A DNA stretch of 64,000 nucleotides from the NCBI GenBank assembly GCA_013187285.1, contig JABMIG010000006.1, positions 1,074,695-1,138,694 of the forward strand. The letters are read 5' to 3'. The stretch's first letter is position 1. Every line of letters starts with the position of its first letter. The DNA is from Cyclotella cryptica (taxonomy: Eukaryota > Bacillariophyta > Thalassiosirophyceae > Thalassiosirales > Thalassiosiraceae). Positions 12,718 through 25,740 of the stretch are shown piece after piece. Below the pieces are notes generated by a model. That model was given only the letters and a program-made list of their open reading frames with translations. It did not search any database and was not told where the DNA came from. The translations under genes and the position numbers were made by a program.

Positions 12718-14808
12718 TTAATAGAAGGAAACGATTGGAATGGTATCGTCGTTGGTAACGCCGTCACCAAGAAACGATTCTGTGCCATCTAATGTTTTTG
12801 CCTTCAGCTCTAATAGCTTGAGTAAATCCAAAAACATAACCTTCTGTTTTGCATCATATTTTTCCTTCTCTTTCATGTGACGACGTTGCTTTTGCAAATC
12901 ATTCACTAGCTCCTCTTGTTCGGCAACTTCGGTCTCAAGTAAAGAATGCATATCAGAAGTTTCCAAACTGGCGCAAATAATTTCATGCGAAGCACAAAGA
13001 AGGTGATATTTTCTTTCCTTCTCCATCCATTGTTCTTGCAATCGCGCGCATTCACTTTCGAGGTCTTCGTTGTCACTCTTCAGCTGATTCGTGAGCTCCT
13101 CATATCGCACCTTTTGCTTGTTGAAATTCTCCTGAAAGTCGTGGAATTGAACACGTTCTTTCTTCAGTTCGTGAACCTGAGGTTTGAAATAAGGAGGAAA
13201 ATTAATGTCTTTATCAAGTGTTGCAATCATCAATCCAGTGTTGCAATTATCATGAAACTAGGTAATACCTTTGGTTCCAACTCTTTCCTCCTCCTTTCCA
13301 ATGCAAATACAATCTTTTGTATTACTTTGCTTATCTCATCAAGAGTCTGCGATTTTAAGTCATTCAATGCCACTGTATCTTTGCACGTCTGCTCAAGCTG
13401 ACTATGTACATCTCGAAAACCCACAGCATCTGCCTTCTCTTCTCGCAACTTTTGTGACGCATCGAGATCATGGTGCTGGCGTTTAAGGCTCTGTTCTGTT
13501 TGCATGAGTTCTTGGTTGGTTTCTTGCATTGCTGCAATCTCTTGCTTTGCATTCTCATACAACACGGTCTGCCTCCTAAACTCTGCGAGGAACTGTTCGA
13601 ACTCGTTACTCTTCGAAGTCTCAGTGACTGATGCACGTAGCCTGTTTACCAACGACTCCGCAATGACTTTTTCCAATTCCTTCGTCTTAAGTTCCTCCTG
13701 CTTTTCTCGCAATTTTGCTGTGGCAGCATTTACGTGCTTCAGGAAAGAAATGTTTGGCATCAGTTAAGCACAGCAGCAGAGCGTTAACAAAACGAAAGAG
13801 TCATATCCTCACCTGCTGAAATGTCTGTAACTTCTCCAAATGTTGCTTGTAATGAAAATTCTGATGATGCAGCTCCGAGAGCTTGTGTTCCAGCGTTTCC
13901 TCCAACTCACTTTCCATCTCCTCCAACTCTCGCGCATCTTGAGACGACTCGAAAATCTTTGTAACTTGTAGTAACTTCAATTCCAACTTGCTTCGTCGGC
14001 TATAGATCGTGTCAAGGTAATGAATACTATTATTCAGCCCTTCTTCGAGCTTTTCCAGAATTTGATCCAAGGTTGAGTCAATAGACGAGCATCGAACTAT
14101 ATCGCAAAGATGTCGAACTTGCGCCAATCTTTGCTTTGCCGAATTCATGCGTTGATACTGTTTAACCCTTTGTTCTCCGAGGCGAATCTCGTCATCTTGC
14201 CCTTGTCTCATTTTGCTTGTTTCTTTAAGGAGCTGCTCAAATTTGATGTTACCTTTCACCTGATTATTCTCGAGCTCAAGTCTGTCAAGGAGCTGCCGTT
14301 TTTCGAGTTCCAGCTGTTTCGTATCATGTGTCAAGGAAGACGCCGAACGACACGAAGACTTGAATCTTTCGTACTCTTTATGCACCTCAACAAACTCTGC
14401 TTGTAGCTCGCGGTAAGCTTCTGCCATTTGCGCCAGTTTTGAATTGGCCGGATGCAAATACTCCTGCGGCACATCCAGTGGCATCAAAAACTTCGCAAGA
14501 TAACAGCGAGTTTGAAGGTGCTCGAAATTTGACAACAGCCAGTGCAAAATGCGAATCGTATGTTCGCCGTTTAGTAGACCCTTTGACCATTCTATTACTT
14601 GCTCAGATTCCTCGGATCGGAGAAGTTGGCACAAAAAATGTATCAATTCCTCCATACCTTGGTCTTTTGGGGGATCCAATGACGCAACAACATCACTGAT
14701 AACTTTGAGAAGTTCGTCAGGAGTCTTTTGCTCAAAGTCAACTGCTCGAACAGTTATGTTGAACGGAGGGGCATTGAGGCGCTGCACGATGAATTGAAGA
14801 TCCTCCAT
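12718..14808 (-). CDS. IFT81: Intraflagellar transport protein IFT81 (3 exons)
   Basis: Exons 14808-13813, 13736-13269 and 13176-12718, with GT-AG introns of 76 and 92 nt, both phase 0, give 640 residues. Animal IFT81 is about 676. Residues 1-125 match the IFT81 calponin-homology-like head in order: an FI---LN---F start, a D--PPK- stretch, then the conserved RILHWLLSNFEHLQTRCYLA and FL--L-VP-EYL. The remainder is almost continuous coiled coil. It includes KLREKQEEL and the QTLDEISKVIQKI region, which corresponds to R-LDDMSEMVKKL in animals. In IFT-B, IFT81 pairs with IFT74 and its head binds tubulin. Its presence implies that a flagellated stage exists, or existed recently. NUF2, another CH-plus-coiled-coil protein, was considered but fits the head less well. 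Confidence 0.9.
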
Positions 14809-15168
14809 TTATCTTGTTTATGCTATGTACTATTGCCGGAAGTACTGAGATAGTATGGTATGGTCAATAGAAATGAACCCTTAAATCGAATTAAAAATTA
14901 AAAAGGGGAATGTCATCTTGACCCTTTTCATTATTTTATTTTTGCCTTCTCTTCTATTTCGAGTTGTAGTGAGGTTCAAGGTAGAAGATGGATATGTTGA
15001 TTCTGGCTTCAACGAATTATTCTAGACCTTCAAATAAAAAGTTTTAAAATTGAAAGGGATTTGAATCAAGAATAGGTTGCATTGTGGTTAAAGGGTTTCT
15101 TTTCATGCGCCTTTTGAAGTTGTGCATTAACCCCTTGATTTAATAGATACAATTCTTTCAACAAAAGA
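14809..15168. other. Intergenic, upstream of IFT81
   Basis: AT-rich, 360 bp, between two divergent starts. No element or RNA gene seen. Confidence 0.5.
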
Positions 15169-16116
15169 ATGACAATCAAGTCTGCTGCCACTGCTTCCAA
15201 GCCCGAGCCAACAAGCTCGACCTTTCAGCCAAGCACGATCTTGTTTGCATCACTGTCGACACCTATCGCGGAGAACCACTCAAATTTTGACACTTCTCAG
15301 GCAACTACCGAGTTCACTTCTGATGTCAGACGCTGTGCAAATACAGCACAGCAGCCAGTGGCCAATAAACCCACGATGCCAAGCTATAGAGTCAAGCCCG
15401 CTTTCAAGAAAGGATCTTCTCCTGAAGGTCTACTAACCCATCGTGATGTGAACGAAAGCATTATGAATACTATCAACACGAATGCGCTCGCCCAATAAAT
15501 GCTAAGTCGTTTTGAGTCCAGAAGGAAGGGCTCAATTACAACCAGTTACCTTGCCCGAACGTAACGTCATTGAAAGCATTGCGAATATTATCTACACGAA
15601 TGTACTCGTCCAACAAATGCTAAGTCAAGTTTTGAGTCCAGAAGAAAGGGCTCAATTCCCGCAGTGTGTAGAAATGAAACCTGATGGGAGAATCATTCCC
15701 ACTCCTGGAGTAGGGGTTGTGCATGTCTATGTTAAACATTTGGCCGACAGCAACCGGTTACCTTGCCCGACCTCGATGGAACTTTGTGGAAAGACTTCTC
15801 CCTTCGAATGGCTCCTATTTGCTCTTGTATCAAGAAAACATTATTCTGTTTCATTGCGGCTGGAGTTGTGCACTTTCATCTCTTCACCACTTTGTCTACT
15901 TTTGAACCCATCGCAACAATAGGTGTCATCTTGTTTGCGAGTGTGTGTTTTGTTTTCACCTATCTTTCAAGCACAAGAAAAAAGAAGGAATTCCACAAAG
16001 AAGTCAATGCAATCTTTAGTGAATTTGCACCCAAGCTTCAAATCAAAGGGTACAGTGTAGAGTGCATTCCCACTAAAGGAATAGTCCTTATCTCACACAT
16101 AGAGAATTCAGCTTAG
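15169..16116 (+). pseudogene. Decayed gene with an internal duplication and two hydrophobic segments
   Basis: The frame opens with MTIKSAATASKPEP, and continuity passes through three frames to a stop at 16116. About 100 bp at 15445-15540 recurs at 15560-15660. The conserved words are ESI-N-I-TN-L-Q and VLSPE-RAQ. The first copy has a TAA where the second has CAA, and a two-base difference just after. The last part encodes two hydrophobic segments (around FCFIAAGVVHFHLF and ATIGVILFASVCFVF) and a basic KKKEFHKEVNAIF tail. I do not recognise the family. It may be a dead copy of a small two-pass membrane protein; unseen introns are possible. Confidence 0.4.
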
Positions 16117-16195
16117 CGTTCAGTATAAACTTTGCATATCAAACACCACCTACAAAACAGAGTAACAAATGTCTTGATGCATTGTATCCTCCTTC

Positions 16196-16564
16196 TTGTG
16201 TTTGTCATGCAACTTCAGGGCACAGCTTGGTGACAGTAGTAACATGTGGAAAACCTATGCTTCCAATATCAATCTGATATACTGGAGTGATTTCTCTGTA
16301 GAGAAAATCAAAAGCTGGACTTTTTGTCATATGCATCAATGGAATCACCTGCTCTTCTCAATGACTTCTACTTTTGTCATCATCTACATCTTAACAGCTA
16401 AGAATCTTCTCACATTGGTTTCCTATGGAGCAGAGCGTTGTATTCCAGCATCATTTAGAAAAGAAGGTTCTGTGTCATTTTCATTCAAAAAGTCTGAGGT
16501 GATGTATCAAAAAGAATGCCAATTAGCTGGCGAACCATGTCCACGTTCCACTAAAATTCATTAA
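16196..16564 (+). CDS. Possible small hypothetical protein (122 codons)
   Basis: One uninterrupted frame with a hydrophobic segment near FSMTSTFVIIYILTAKNLL. No family is recognised. It sits 80 bp downstream of the decayed gene and could be its continuation or chance. There is no supporting evidence beyond length. Confidence 0.2.
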   Translation: MCLSCNFRAQLGDSSNMWKTYASNINLIYWSDFSVEKIKSWTFCHMHQWNHLLFSMTSTFVIIYILTAKNLLTLVSYGAERCIPASFRKEGSVSFSFKKSEVMYQKECQLAGEPCPRSTKIH

Positions 16565-17496
16565 ATATTAACACAATCTTCAGGAATTTATATTGTGCAT
16601 AATTTCAAAAATTATTCTGACATAGTGGAAATTCAGCTAATGAATTAACATGAAAATTCCAGGAAAAGGGTAAATGTCAACCAACCAAATAATAAAGGTG
16701 ATGTAAGACATGATGGGATTGGGATTTGATTTCAATCAGTCAATTCCCTCTGTTGGTATTCAAAGACATGAAATTGTTTTATTAATCTGAGTGAATTGAA
16801 TTGGTGGAAACTTGAATGATTAAAAGGTATCCAGTAATCAATGATGGAATAGGCTGAAATGCTTGGGGGAAAATGTTAACATCAATTTTAAACACTGTTT
16901 CATAATACTTGTTTTTCAGTTCATACTTTGGCCATTGGTTATTTGTGTCATTTTTGTGTAGCATTATAACTTAAACCACCTTTCTAACTGCATTGGTACA
17001 ATTTTTGAAATGAAAAAGATCGTGGCATCCTTTTCTCATCAACATACAGAAAAACCTGAACAAATCAGGCTGTACCTCGATAAAATCTTCTTCAACAATT
17101 ACCAGCTTCATTTTTTCCTTGAAGCAATTGCCAGGATGGCTTAAGCATCATTGTCATTGAAATAGTCTTCACCTGATTGTCTTCCTCAATATATCATTAT
17201 CATTATTGAAATGCTCTTCCTTCTCATGTTCCTTGTCATCATCATCATTGTAAATGTTGCCAGCTTTGTTCTCATCAATATTACTGTCAGTGTAATGGAT
17301 GAAGTTCTCCTTTACATGGTCAATGCTGATGTCATGGTTATGGTATTTTCCATTGTCGATGTATTCATATATGCTGTTGGTGTCATTATCTTCTCAATCT
17401 CATTGTCATTATGTCCTTGTTGCTGTAGTTATTATTGTATTCATTGTCATTTTTGTAAGTGTTGACATTAATGTCATTGGTGCAAATTGGCATTAA

Positions 17497-17527
<31 letters not shown>

Positions 17528-18367
17528 GGTAATCGTTAATAAAGTTGACAATGATAATGACAACAACGACAATAAATATGATGATGACAATGTCAACACC
17601 AATGATGATGTTGTTGAAGAAATTTGTGATTAGGTTGATGTTTATATGCTGACAATGATAGATATATTGAAAAATCATCATGGGCCCCCTCTTATGGGAT
17701 TGCATATCATGAAAAAATTGATGACAATATATATTTAGTCATGTCAAAAATGAATGGGCTTTCTATACACTTCTGGACCCTTAATTGATGTATTTCAATT
17801 ATATTAGCCAGTGGTATGATGTCTCTGTAGCTTATAATACCTCTTAAAATATTTGTATGAGATAACGGCTATGAAGTAAGAATACGTTTTACCATGAAGC
17901 ATAGTATGTTTTATATCAAATGAGGAAAAAATATTAGATTGCCAATGGATTAAACTCAGGCGTGTTACTCCCTCGCTCCGTGACTCCCTATATTTCCCCA
18001 ATACAATACTTGTATGGTACTCTTTTATGGGCAAGACGAACATTTCAATAAAGCTCTGAATGACTTGATTGAATGTGCTTTTTAAACACTTTTTTGAACT
18101 TTCAAAACTATGTACTTCCATTGTATCTTCAGAAGAAAATTTATAAACAGATGTGTGATCAAACATGTGTCCCTTTTTGGATTTGTTTCTGACCTAACAT
18201 TGCCTTCAGGAAGCTTTTTTCTTTGTCCACCCAAAAAGCAAAAAAATGAGCAACCAAAAATGGCACACCCCATTTTTCTGACAATTCATCAGAAGACAAG
18301 TTCACACAAGCATTTGAATAAGGTGAGTCATCTTGCTTTTATCTTGACTCCATAAGTTTTAGCTTGG
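16565..18367. other. Gene-free, low-complexity stretch
   Basis: AT-rich with long runs of ATTGTCATT-like sequence at about 17150-17660. No gene is supported. Confidence 0.5.
17498..17529. repeat. (GTT)n microsatellite
   Basis: About ten GTT units inside a wider GTT/ATT-rich stretch. Confidence 0.9.
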
Positions 18368-18990
18368 TTGGTGATCTTTGACTTTGTCTCAATTTGTACT
18401 AGAACACATTTTCTTGACTCTCTTGATGTTCACTATGTTACACCAGTCTATCAGATCAGGTTAGAATTGCATTTCAAAGTTGATTATGTGCTATGTTTGT
18501 TAAATCATCTTTTGTCATCATCTTTTGAAAATCTTTCCATGAGTTGTGGTCAGTTGGTCATGCTCATTGTCTCAATTTGTATCAACTTGATGTGTACTAT
18601 GTATAATCCGTCCATCATATCAGGTCTCAATTTCATAGCAAAGTTTGATTATGCATTGTTTTTTCTGTCATCTTCTCTTTTTTTCATATTTTGGTAGTAC
18701 CGTCATGACTTTGCATCTGTTGGTTGTGCTCATGTTATTGTTTATCTAACAAAATGCACTTTTCAAACTCATTTGGTGTGGTCTACCTAGATTCAGTTGA
18801 TCATATTGGTTGTGAATTCTGCCTCAAATTTAGATTATGTACCATTTTTGTGTCATCATCTGTCTTTATTATTTCCAACCAAATTTCAACAAGTTTTGTT
18901 CTGTTGGTGGTGCTCTTTGTTCAAGTTGTAGCAGAAAGTATTTCAAGCCCATTTGATGTTTTCTTGTCGAATCAGCTGATCGTATATTGA
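18368..18990. repeat. Highly diverged tandem repeat, ~175-185-bp period
   Basis: Four successive segments share a phrase order: GTTGGT-(A/G)TGCTC, an ACTTGATGT/TTTGATGTT-like word, ATCA(G)ATCAGGT or variants near 18448, 18613, 18798 and 18973, then TTTGATTATG. Identity is low but the order and spacing are constant, so this is an old tandem array. Confidence 0.55.
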
Positions 18991-19282
18991 AGACCAAAGG
19001 TTGTGTAATAAATGTTCCGCCTCATTTTGGGCTAATGGCATTATTTGAGGTGATTTATTAATTGCATGACCTTGTTTTGTAATATTCCTATCTATGTAGA
19101 AACCTTTCAATAGTCATTCTTTGAGGAACTTAGAATACGATACATTCTCAGAAAATCTGAGGAGACAAAAGGAGATTATACCAAATTGCTATCTGTTTGT
19201 AAAGGCCTGTAAAAGGGCAATCTATGCCCGAGTCTAAGCTTTTCAAAATTGTGAATTTCCACATTCACATTCACACCAACAT

Positions 19283-19585
19283 CCAGTGATCTATCAGATG
19301 CCAAAAATCATGGGCTTTTAATCTGTGATGACAAACAAGAATAATATTAGTTTCTTATATCTGCCCAACATCTTATGTTCTGTTATTTCAACTTGTGGGT
19401 AGGGCAAAAAGGGCAAACTAACCCTCATGCTACCAAAACCCAGTGATCTATCTGATGCCAAAAATCATAGGCTTTTAATCTGTGATGACAAACAAGAATG
19501 ATAGTAGCTCATTGTTTCTGTCCAACATATCATGTTCTGTTACTTCAACTTGCGGGTAGGGCAAAAAGGGCAAACTAACCCTCAT
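19283..19585. repeat. Tandem duplication, two 146-bp units
   Basis: Copies at 19283-19428 and 19440-19585 run from CCAGTGATCTATC to GGGCAAACTAACCCTCAT with a handful of differences, separated by 11 bp. No coding content. Confidence 0.93.
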
Positions 19586-21000
19586 TCTTGTGTGTCTATT
19601 TATCACAAGAAGAACCCCTATGACTCTTCAGCGGTTATCTTTTGAATGAGTGAGCTCTAGGCCAGCATGGACAGAGTTGTCACTATGGTCTATGCCATAT
19701 TTTTTTTGCTGCATCCCCATTCAAGATATCAACTATTTTGGTCACAATGGTTTTTCATTGTTATTTCCCAAGGAACTTGTTAGGAAACAGAGAAAATTTG
19801 TTTTCAGCTTCAAAGTTACATCAAATGTTATCTTCTGTAGCCATAATTGGTACATTCTGAAAGATTAGTACCCAAAGGTAATATTCTATCAAAATATACT
19901 GATTTCAGTAAAACAGTTCATTCCACTTTTGTCTCTGAATTTGTAAACATTGAGCACAGCAGTGAAAAGCGTGTTACTTGTCAGCAAAATCCCCATAGTC
20001 CTATATTATAGGCATATGAAGAACTCCAAGTTTCTTTCTAAACACTTATAGGAGTAGGGAGTAGGATCAGAGATAGATGTTACTCATCTCATCCTCCTGA
20101 TGATTCAGACAAGTTTCCTTGTCCAGAACAGTACAATGACTTATGGGGGCAGTTAAATGGAACCCCCAGACTTTGTCTTACAAAACATTCTTTTCTAGTA
20201 TGTTTGTCTGATGAAGCGGATTGGCATTATGTGGACATTGAGACACGAATATAACATTGAGGGCATCTTAACTTGCCTCCAAGCAAACAGTGATCTTCTC
20301 TTAGTTTAGTAACAAAGAATTTTTATTTTAAGACAAGTCAATACTTTTATCTCTTTCTTGGTATTTATAGGCTCAGTGATTAGAGCCTTATTTGTAGCAG
20401 CAATGGACCATAACTCTGTTCTTTCATTTTGCACTGTGGGCTTGGGCTCAAATGATTCCATCTAACAAAACCACTGGTACTAGGGCCGTTCATGTGTTCT
20501 TCTTTTTTCTCCAAGACTACTTTTTCATTGATTAAGAATTACAAAATCACACCAACCATTGGTGTTGTAAGACAAAACCACTCTTCACTTTGAAATGAAA
20601 TCGATCCCATTCTTCCAAAATGGTGTCAGTCTAGACACTAAACTGATAACTTACTGACAAAAATGCTTTGTCCGACAAAATAAGATTGCTTTGTCAGACA
20701 AAGCACCAGGATCCCATATATCTGCCCCCATCTCACCATCATAGAGAATTTGCTTGTCCCAACAGCATGGGAAAGGTCACTGAATTCTGTTCATCCTCCA
20801 ACACACCACAAGAATGACTTTGTTTTTCAAACTGTTCAAGGAGTGTCCATTTGAAAACTGTGCTTTCAAATACAATAAAATTTTGATTCTTGCAATTGAT
20901 TGTCCTTCCAATGAGCATGTACAAAATGTTCAAAGAGCAGATATGTAGAGGGAAAGATGGGTAATAATTAGAAATAACCATTGCCTAAATCCATCTCTCC
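19586..21000. other. Gene-free stretch
   Basis: No supported gene. At 20663-20706 two 13-nt palindromes, TTTGTCCGACAAA and TTTGTCAGACAAA, lie 16 nt apart. They are of unknown meaning. Confidence 0.45.
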
Positions 21001-21015
21001 TGCAAGACAGGCAAC
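21001..21015. repeat. Solitary copy of the TGACGAC-element end motif
   Basis: TGCAAGACAGGCAAC is identical to the ends at 6575 and 31840, but no TGACGAC array or inverted partner follows. It may be a decayed or partly deleted copy. Confidence 0.6.
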
Positions 21016-21533
21016 ATGTGACCCCAAATAGTTTAACTTAAAGTAGTGCAAAGTGACCCTGCTCCTATTCCTAAATTCTTGGATAATGGAGATATTTTAT
21101 GCAGAGATTGGATACAATTTGTAGATACATATGGTTTAGGATTCATTTGGGGGGCTGAAAAGAAAATACAATTTTAAGGACACAATTTAATGGAAAGCAC
21201 ATAAACAAAACATGTCCAAAACATAACTTCTTGGCCCGTAAGAGATAGAAGGATTCTAGTAACCACCAATGACATTAGTTTCACCTTTCAAATGAACCTT
21301 AAATAGTAAGTATCCACATAATGTGACCAATCTTTGAATAAAAAATCAAGTGACACAGAATCCCAGTATGGTAGTGAGATCATTTTCAGTACAATACCAT
21401 ACTTTTTGAGATGATCTTAGCCATTGCCTAGAGCACATGCTTGCTGTAGAAAGAGCTGTTGCTGGTGCTGATTACTTCTATTCTGCATTATACAAGCATT
21501 TGGGAGAGATCAAATCTCATGCGTCAGGCTATA

Positions 21534-21655
21534 TTTTTGCCTTGCTTGTCTCCGTGACAGCATTTGTGGTGGCTTCTTATCCCAAACTATGTCCTTTTTG
21601 CCTTGCTTGTCTCCGTGACAGCATCTGTGGTGGCTTCTTATCCCAAACTATGTCC
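21534..21655. repeat. Tandem duplication, two 61-bp units
   Basis: Units 21534-21594 and 21595-21655 (TTTTTGCCTTGCTTGTCTCC to CAAACTATGTCC) differ at one base. The duplication is young. Confidence 0.95.
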
Positions 21656-24600
21656 TCACCATTTCTCTCCTTGTGGATTGTAGCAACTTATTCTCATACA
21701 TAGGCACTAGTGAACAATCTTTCTTTTGCCGCTTCTATCTAAACTTTCTTCTTGTGGAATTTGCTTGTACTAAGCACTAATCTGTTGTTCTAGTGACAAT
21801 ATGGGATGAGAATGAAGAACAATTGTGTTGGGTGATCACTTCAAAAGTGGATGGGAGAGCAGCCTTAACATGTAATTGACATTTTTTGCATACCAAGCAC
21901 TCCTTTTTGGGGCCATGCGAGTAAGGTTAAGAGGAGGTTGTGACTTGTCACAACACAGGCATGCATGTGCTTGAGCAAGTCTTTCAAAAGGAATTCCTTC
22001 GGGCTCTGACCCCAGTCCAGCTAACACCAACAAATACATGAAATAGCATGTGTTGGCTCAGATCCTAATGCCACCGGAAATCATGGATTGGTTGGTGTTG
22101 GAATCTAAAATAGCCTATGTTGGCTGACCTCTTAGTCCTGGACAACGGGCTGAACCGTCCAATCCAAGCTTAAGAATTCATCCAATAAATCTTTGGAAGC
22201 TTCAGCTCTTTGGGGACTATTCAGTTTTCATTGCTACCCATCCTACAGCCATCTAAGTGAAAAAGACAATCAAGAAATTGTATACTAGGTTGCATAATAC
22301 CCAGTAATTCCCCAGTAACTTAGGATTACTGGATAATATTGCCTTTTTGGAGAGAAGGCGGTTCTTGTCGCAGTGAAATTACTGTCTAACTAAAATCAAT
22401 CTAGGGTTGGGGTTAGGGAAATCGATGAGACTCCTCCTGCCAAATTATTGGGGAATATACAGTAATTGTGGGGGAATTACCATGATTTCTGTGACAGTAA
22501 TATTTTGGGGGGTGTGCGGTGACAGTAACAAAAACAGTAATTTTCAGCCTAGATTCTAAAAATTGAGGCGGTTCAATACAAATTCCTACATGCACTTAAT
22601 TGTACGTAAATTTCATTTTCATGCCAAAATTGTGATGGTTCATCCAGCAGCCCAAATGCATGCTATTACTCCACCATTTCTATCTTAATAATGTAGTATT
22701 TTTTCACCCCTTATGAACTCTCAAATCTTGTTAACATCATTGTCTGGCTTCACTTTATCCCTGCAGCAGCACTCTCAATTCAACAATACTTTGTGCCTCC
22801 TGATACATTGGAATCATATCAGGATTATTGTGATGTTAATCTCTTCTCCAAGTTCATCACTTTGCATTGATTCTACCACACGTCCATACTGTTCCTCCCA
22901 TGTTGTCATCCCTAACAAGCACACACTATTCATGATTGATCATCGTCAAAGATCACATCTTGTTCCATTGATCCCACTTTCAGATCATGTTAGATGTCTT
23001 TGCCTTTGCTAGCTCAAATACATCCCTCCTCCATGTCCCCATGTCCTTGTGCCTAACTGGAATAGAAGAACTGCAATGTGGTTTGCAGATTAAAACTCCC
23101 TCCAGCAAGAACATTTTACAACTGCAGATAAGACAGGTTATTGACTTATCTTGAGCATTCTCTCACTGTGAGTTTGGTAGTGATGCTTTCAAACAACTAG
23201 TTTACAAGCCAGAGTACCAAGTACAAGGTTTGCACCATGTCATGGTCACAAATTTGAAGTACATCCTATTTGTGGTCGTGGGAGCAGGTAAAGTCCATTA
23301 TGCCATTCTGATTTGGTTCCCTGAATTGAAGCTGAAGCTTGGCATCATTAAAGCCATTTGATCTTGCATTTACAACAGAAGTTTGTAGTGGGCCTAGACT
23401 TCTGTGTAGATATCAAATGTTCTTGATTCATGTATTCCTGAATTTTGTGAGGGCATCATTTCTTCAAAATCTTACCCCATCACAAGAGAATGTATGCTAG
23501 TTTTGCCATTGCGTAAGTATTGTGGAAAGATGGAACAGGTCAAGAGGCAGATGTAGATGACACATTACTTAGGCGGAGTGAACTTTCCATTTCCTAGGGG
23601 ACTCCAAAGCAGCAGCTAGTAATGCTATAAATCAAGAGATGGCAGTGAATTTTAGTTCCAAGGCCACCTCCTACAGGTAAGGGTTATGCAGCTGTGCAAA
23701 GTCATCACAAGCATTTGAAAGTCACAATGAAAGATGTTCTCTTCCAGCTTGCCACTGGCTATAGGGTTATGAATCCTATTAGGTGACTTGTGCCTGGACC
23801 CCCTTTGGAGGATAAGCAAGTGTGAGCACTATTGGTGATGAAATTGGGAGACAGTTCTAGGGCGGAAATTCCAAATGGCAGAAGAGAGCTTTGAAGTACA
23901 AGAAAGAAAGGATTACCCCAGAGAGTTGTTACAAGTTGAAAAAGTTTGTTGATGATGACATGTTAAACAAAATATGGTTGGACAAGACTCTGTTCCATAT
24001 TCTAAAATCAGATGAAAGTTACATTCACTTAAGAGTAGGCAGATTAACCTACAGTGGTAAGAAGGCAAACGAGAAAATGTATCCCACTCAAGGTCAGCCT
24101 AATGAGAGTGTGGGTTCTCCTGGACATATTATCTGAAGAAGATTTGGAAATGTCCACCGAAATGTGTTGTGTGTTGCATGATTGCTGATCCAAAATATGA
24201 AGAGTTCACGATTACTCAGACAACAATCTATTGTTCAGTGAGCTTGTGCATCAAGAAGAAAAGAAACAGGAAGATGTCTTACTTTGAGTTTTTTCATCAA
24301 ATCAGAGATCTATCATACCAAAAAGGAAAATCAGACAGGACTACCTCACCACTGCTGTGTATATAAGGTCATCTAACAAGAGAAGAGCAAGCAGGAAACA
24401 TAACAACTAAGATTTTACAACTTAAATATAGCTCAAATGTGTTGAATCAAGAAATATACTAATAAATTTCCCTTAATAATTTATCCATAATATGTATCTG
24501 TGTATAAGACTGCTCTTAATATGTGGGGACAAAACATAAATCATGTATCTATAGTGGAGCCATCCTAATGTTCCTATTTACTTGATTCCTATTAGCCTAT

Positions 24601-25008
24601 CATCCAAAATGTAGAAAAGATGACTATGTTAATGATTATGGACTGTAGGAATATGTTCCAAGCTAATCACCTGGCTATTCCACCAATGCAAAGAACACAC
24701 AATGAGGGGAATGAGCAGGAATGTTATGAGGGAAAGGAAAAGGAGGAAGAAAATAATGGACAATCAACACTTTACTCTAATCAACACTTTAAGTACTAAT
24801 CGCTTTCTTGTAACGGGCTTTTTATATTATAATTTTAAATAGTTTAGCTCAATCATTTAATTATGATCTAAATCGTGTTGTTCACATAAGTGTTAACAAA
24901 TTGAACGTTTGCACATGATCAAGGGAGGGTAAGTATACAGTTGCAATTTGGTTGATTCCAACTAGTTGGGCGTGTAAGCTATACACAGAAACAACCAATT
25001 AAACATAA
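21656..25008. other. Gene-poor stretch
   Basis: Around 22300-22560 the word CAGTAAT/ATTACTG recurs about eight times in both orientations, suggesting a decayed small element. Frames at 22713-23012 and 23891-24366 (+) have no recognised content. No RNA genes seen. Confidence 0.4.
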
Positions 25009-25740
25009 TCATCCTCTCTCCACGCTCTTCATATACATCATTGTATTTTTCAGACATGGATATGATGATTGCACAACTCTCATTCCCCACTCATCAGATT
25101 GTTGCATTCTTGTAGCTGCTCTCTTCACAGCAATATTTGCCCTTTGTTCAACGGCGTCCAAGAGCTGCGCATCTGCAGTCAAGTCGTCCTGCAATGACTT
25201 GATAAGGAACATGTAGGTCCCGCTAGCAAATGCGGAATCAATAACAAATTTTAACCCAGGCTCCTCATGCATCTTACTCAGTTTGTCATATACGTCCCCC
25301 CAGTTGGCAATTGTACTGTCAGGGCAACAACCCGGGACATTGTAGAATCGTGTTGCAATGATACCATCTGGTACAGAACATAACACTGCAGATACATGAT
25401 GCTTCAATTTCCATCCATTGTAGAACCAAGATTGTATGGTCTCATCAGGAGCCTTCTCAATACGACACTTCAACCATTCATGGTACCCCAAACCATGTCA
25501 AGATTGGGATGACAAGCTGTAACTGTAGCTCTGTACATTTCCAACTTAGACCGAGATGGTAATTTGATTGTTGCAAGATCATTTCTCTTGGGGATCTTCA
25601 CAAGAATACTCATTGCAAACTGAAAATACTTTGCAATTGATGACATGGTTGTCCCAAACAACAACTGCAATACCAGCAAGAATCCCCTAGTACTACTCCA
25701 CGTCAGAACTAGAACCAGACAATCTGCTGGATTCAATCTT
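25009..25740 (-). pseudogene. PIF/Harbinger-like transposase (DDE_4 type), decayed
   Basis: Minus strand. The N-terminal part has LTWSSTRGFLLVLQLLFGTT, an HTH-like segment (SSIAKYFQFAMSILVKI) and RHPNLD-VWGTM-like sequence. The C-terminal part has the catalytic-type IQSWFYNGWKLKHHVSAVLC, VPDGIIATRFYNVPGCCPDS and KFVIDSAFAS. The two parts are in different frames. The change lies at about 25470, where WGTMNG and LKCRIEK would be contiguous if one base were restored. There is no start codon region or terminal repeats that I could identify. The family cuts and pastes elements that duplicate TWA targets; compare the TAA-flanked element at 31821. Confidence 0.75.

Noticed and set aside
12718-14808. 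First reading of the coiled-coil gene as kinetochore NUF2
   Set aside because: The RILHWLL...YLA-FL--L-VP-E- head is the IFT81 pattern, and length and later blocks agree with IFT81.
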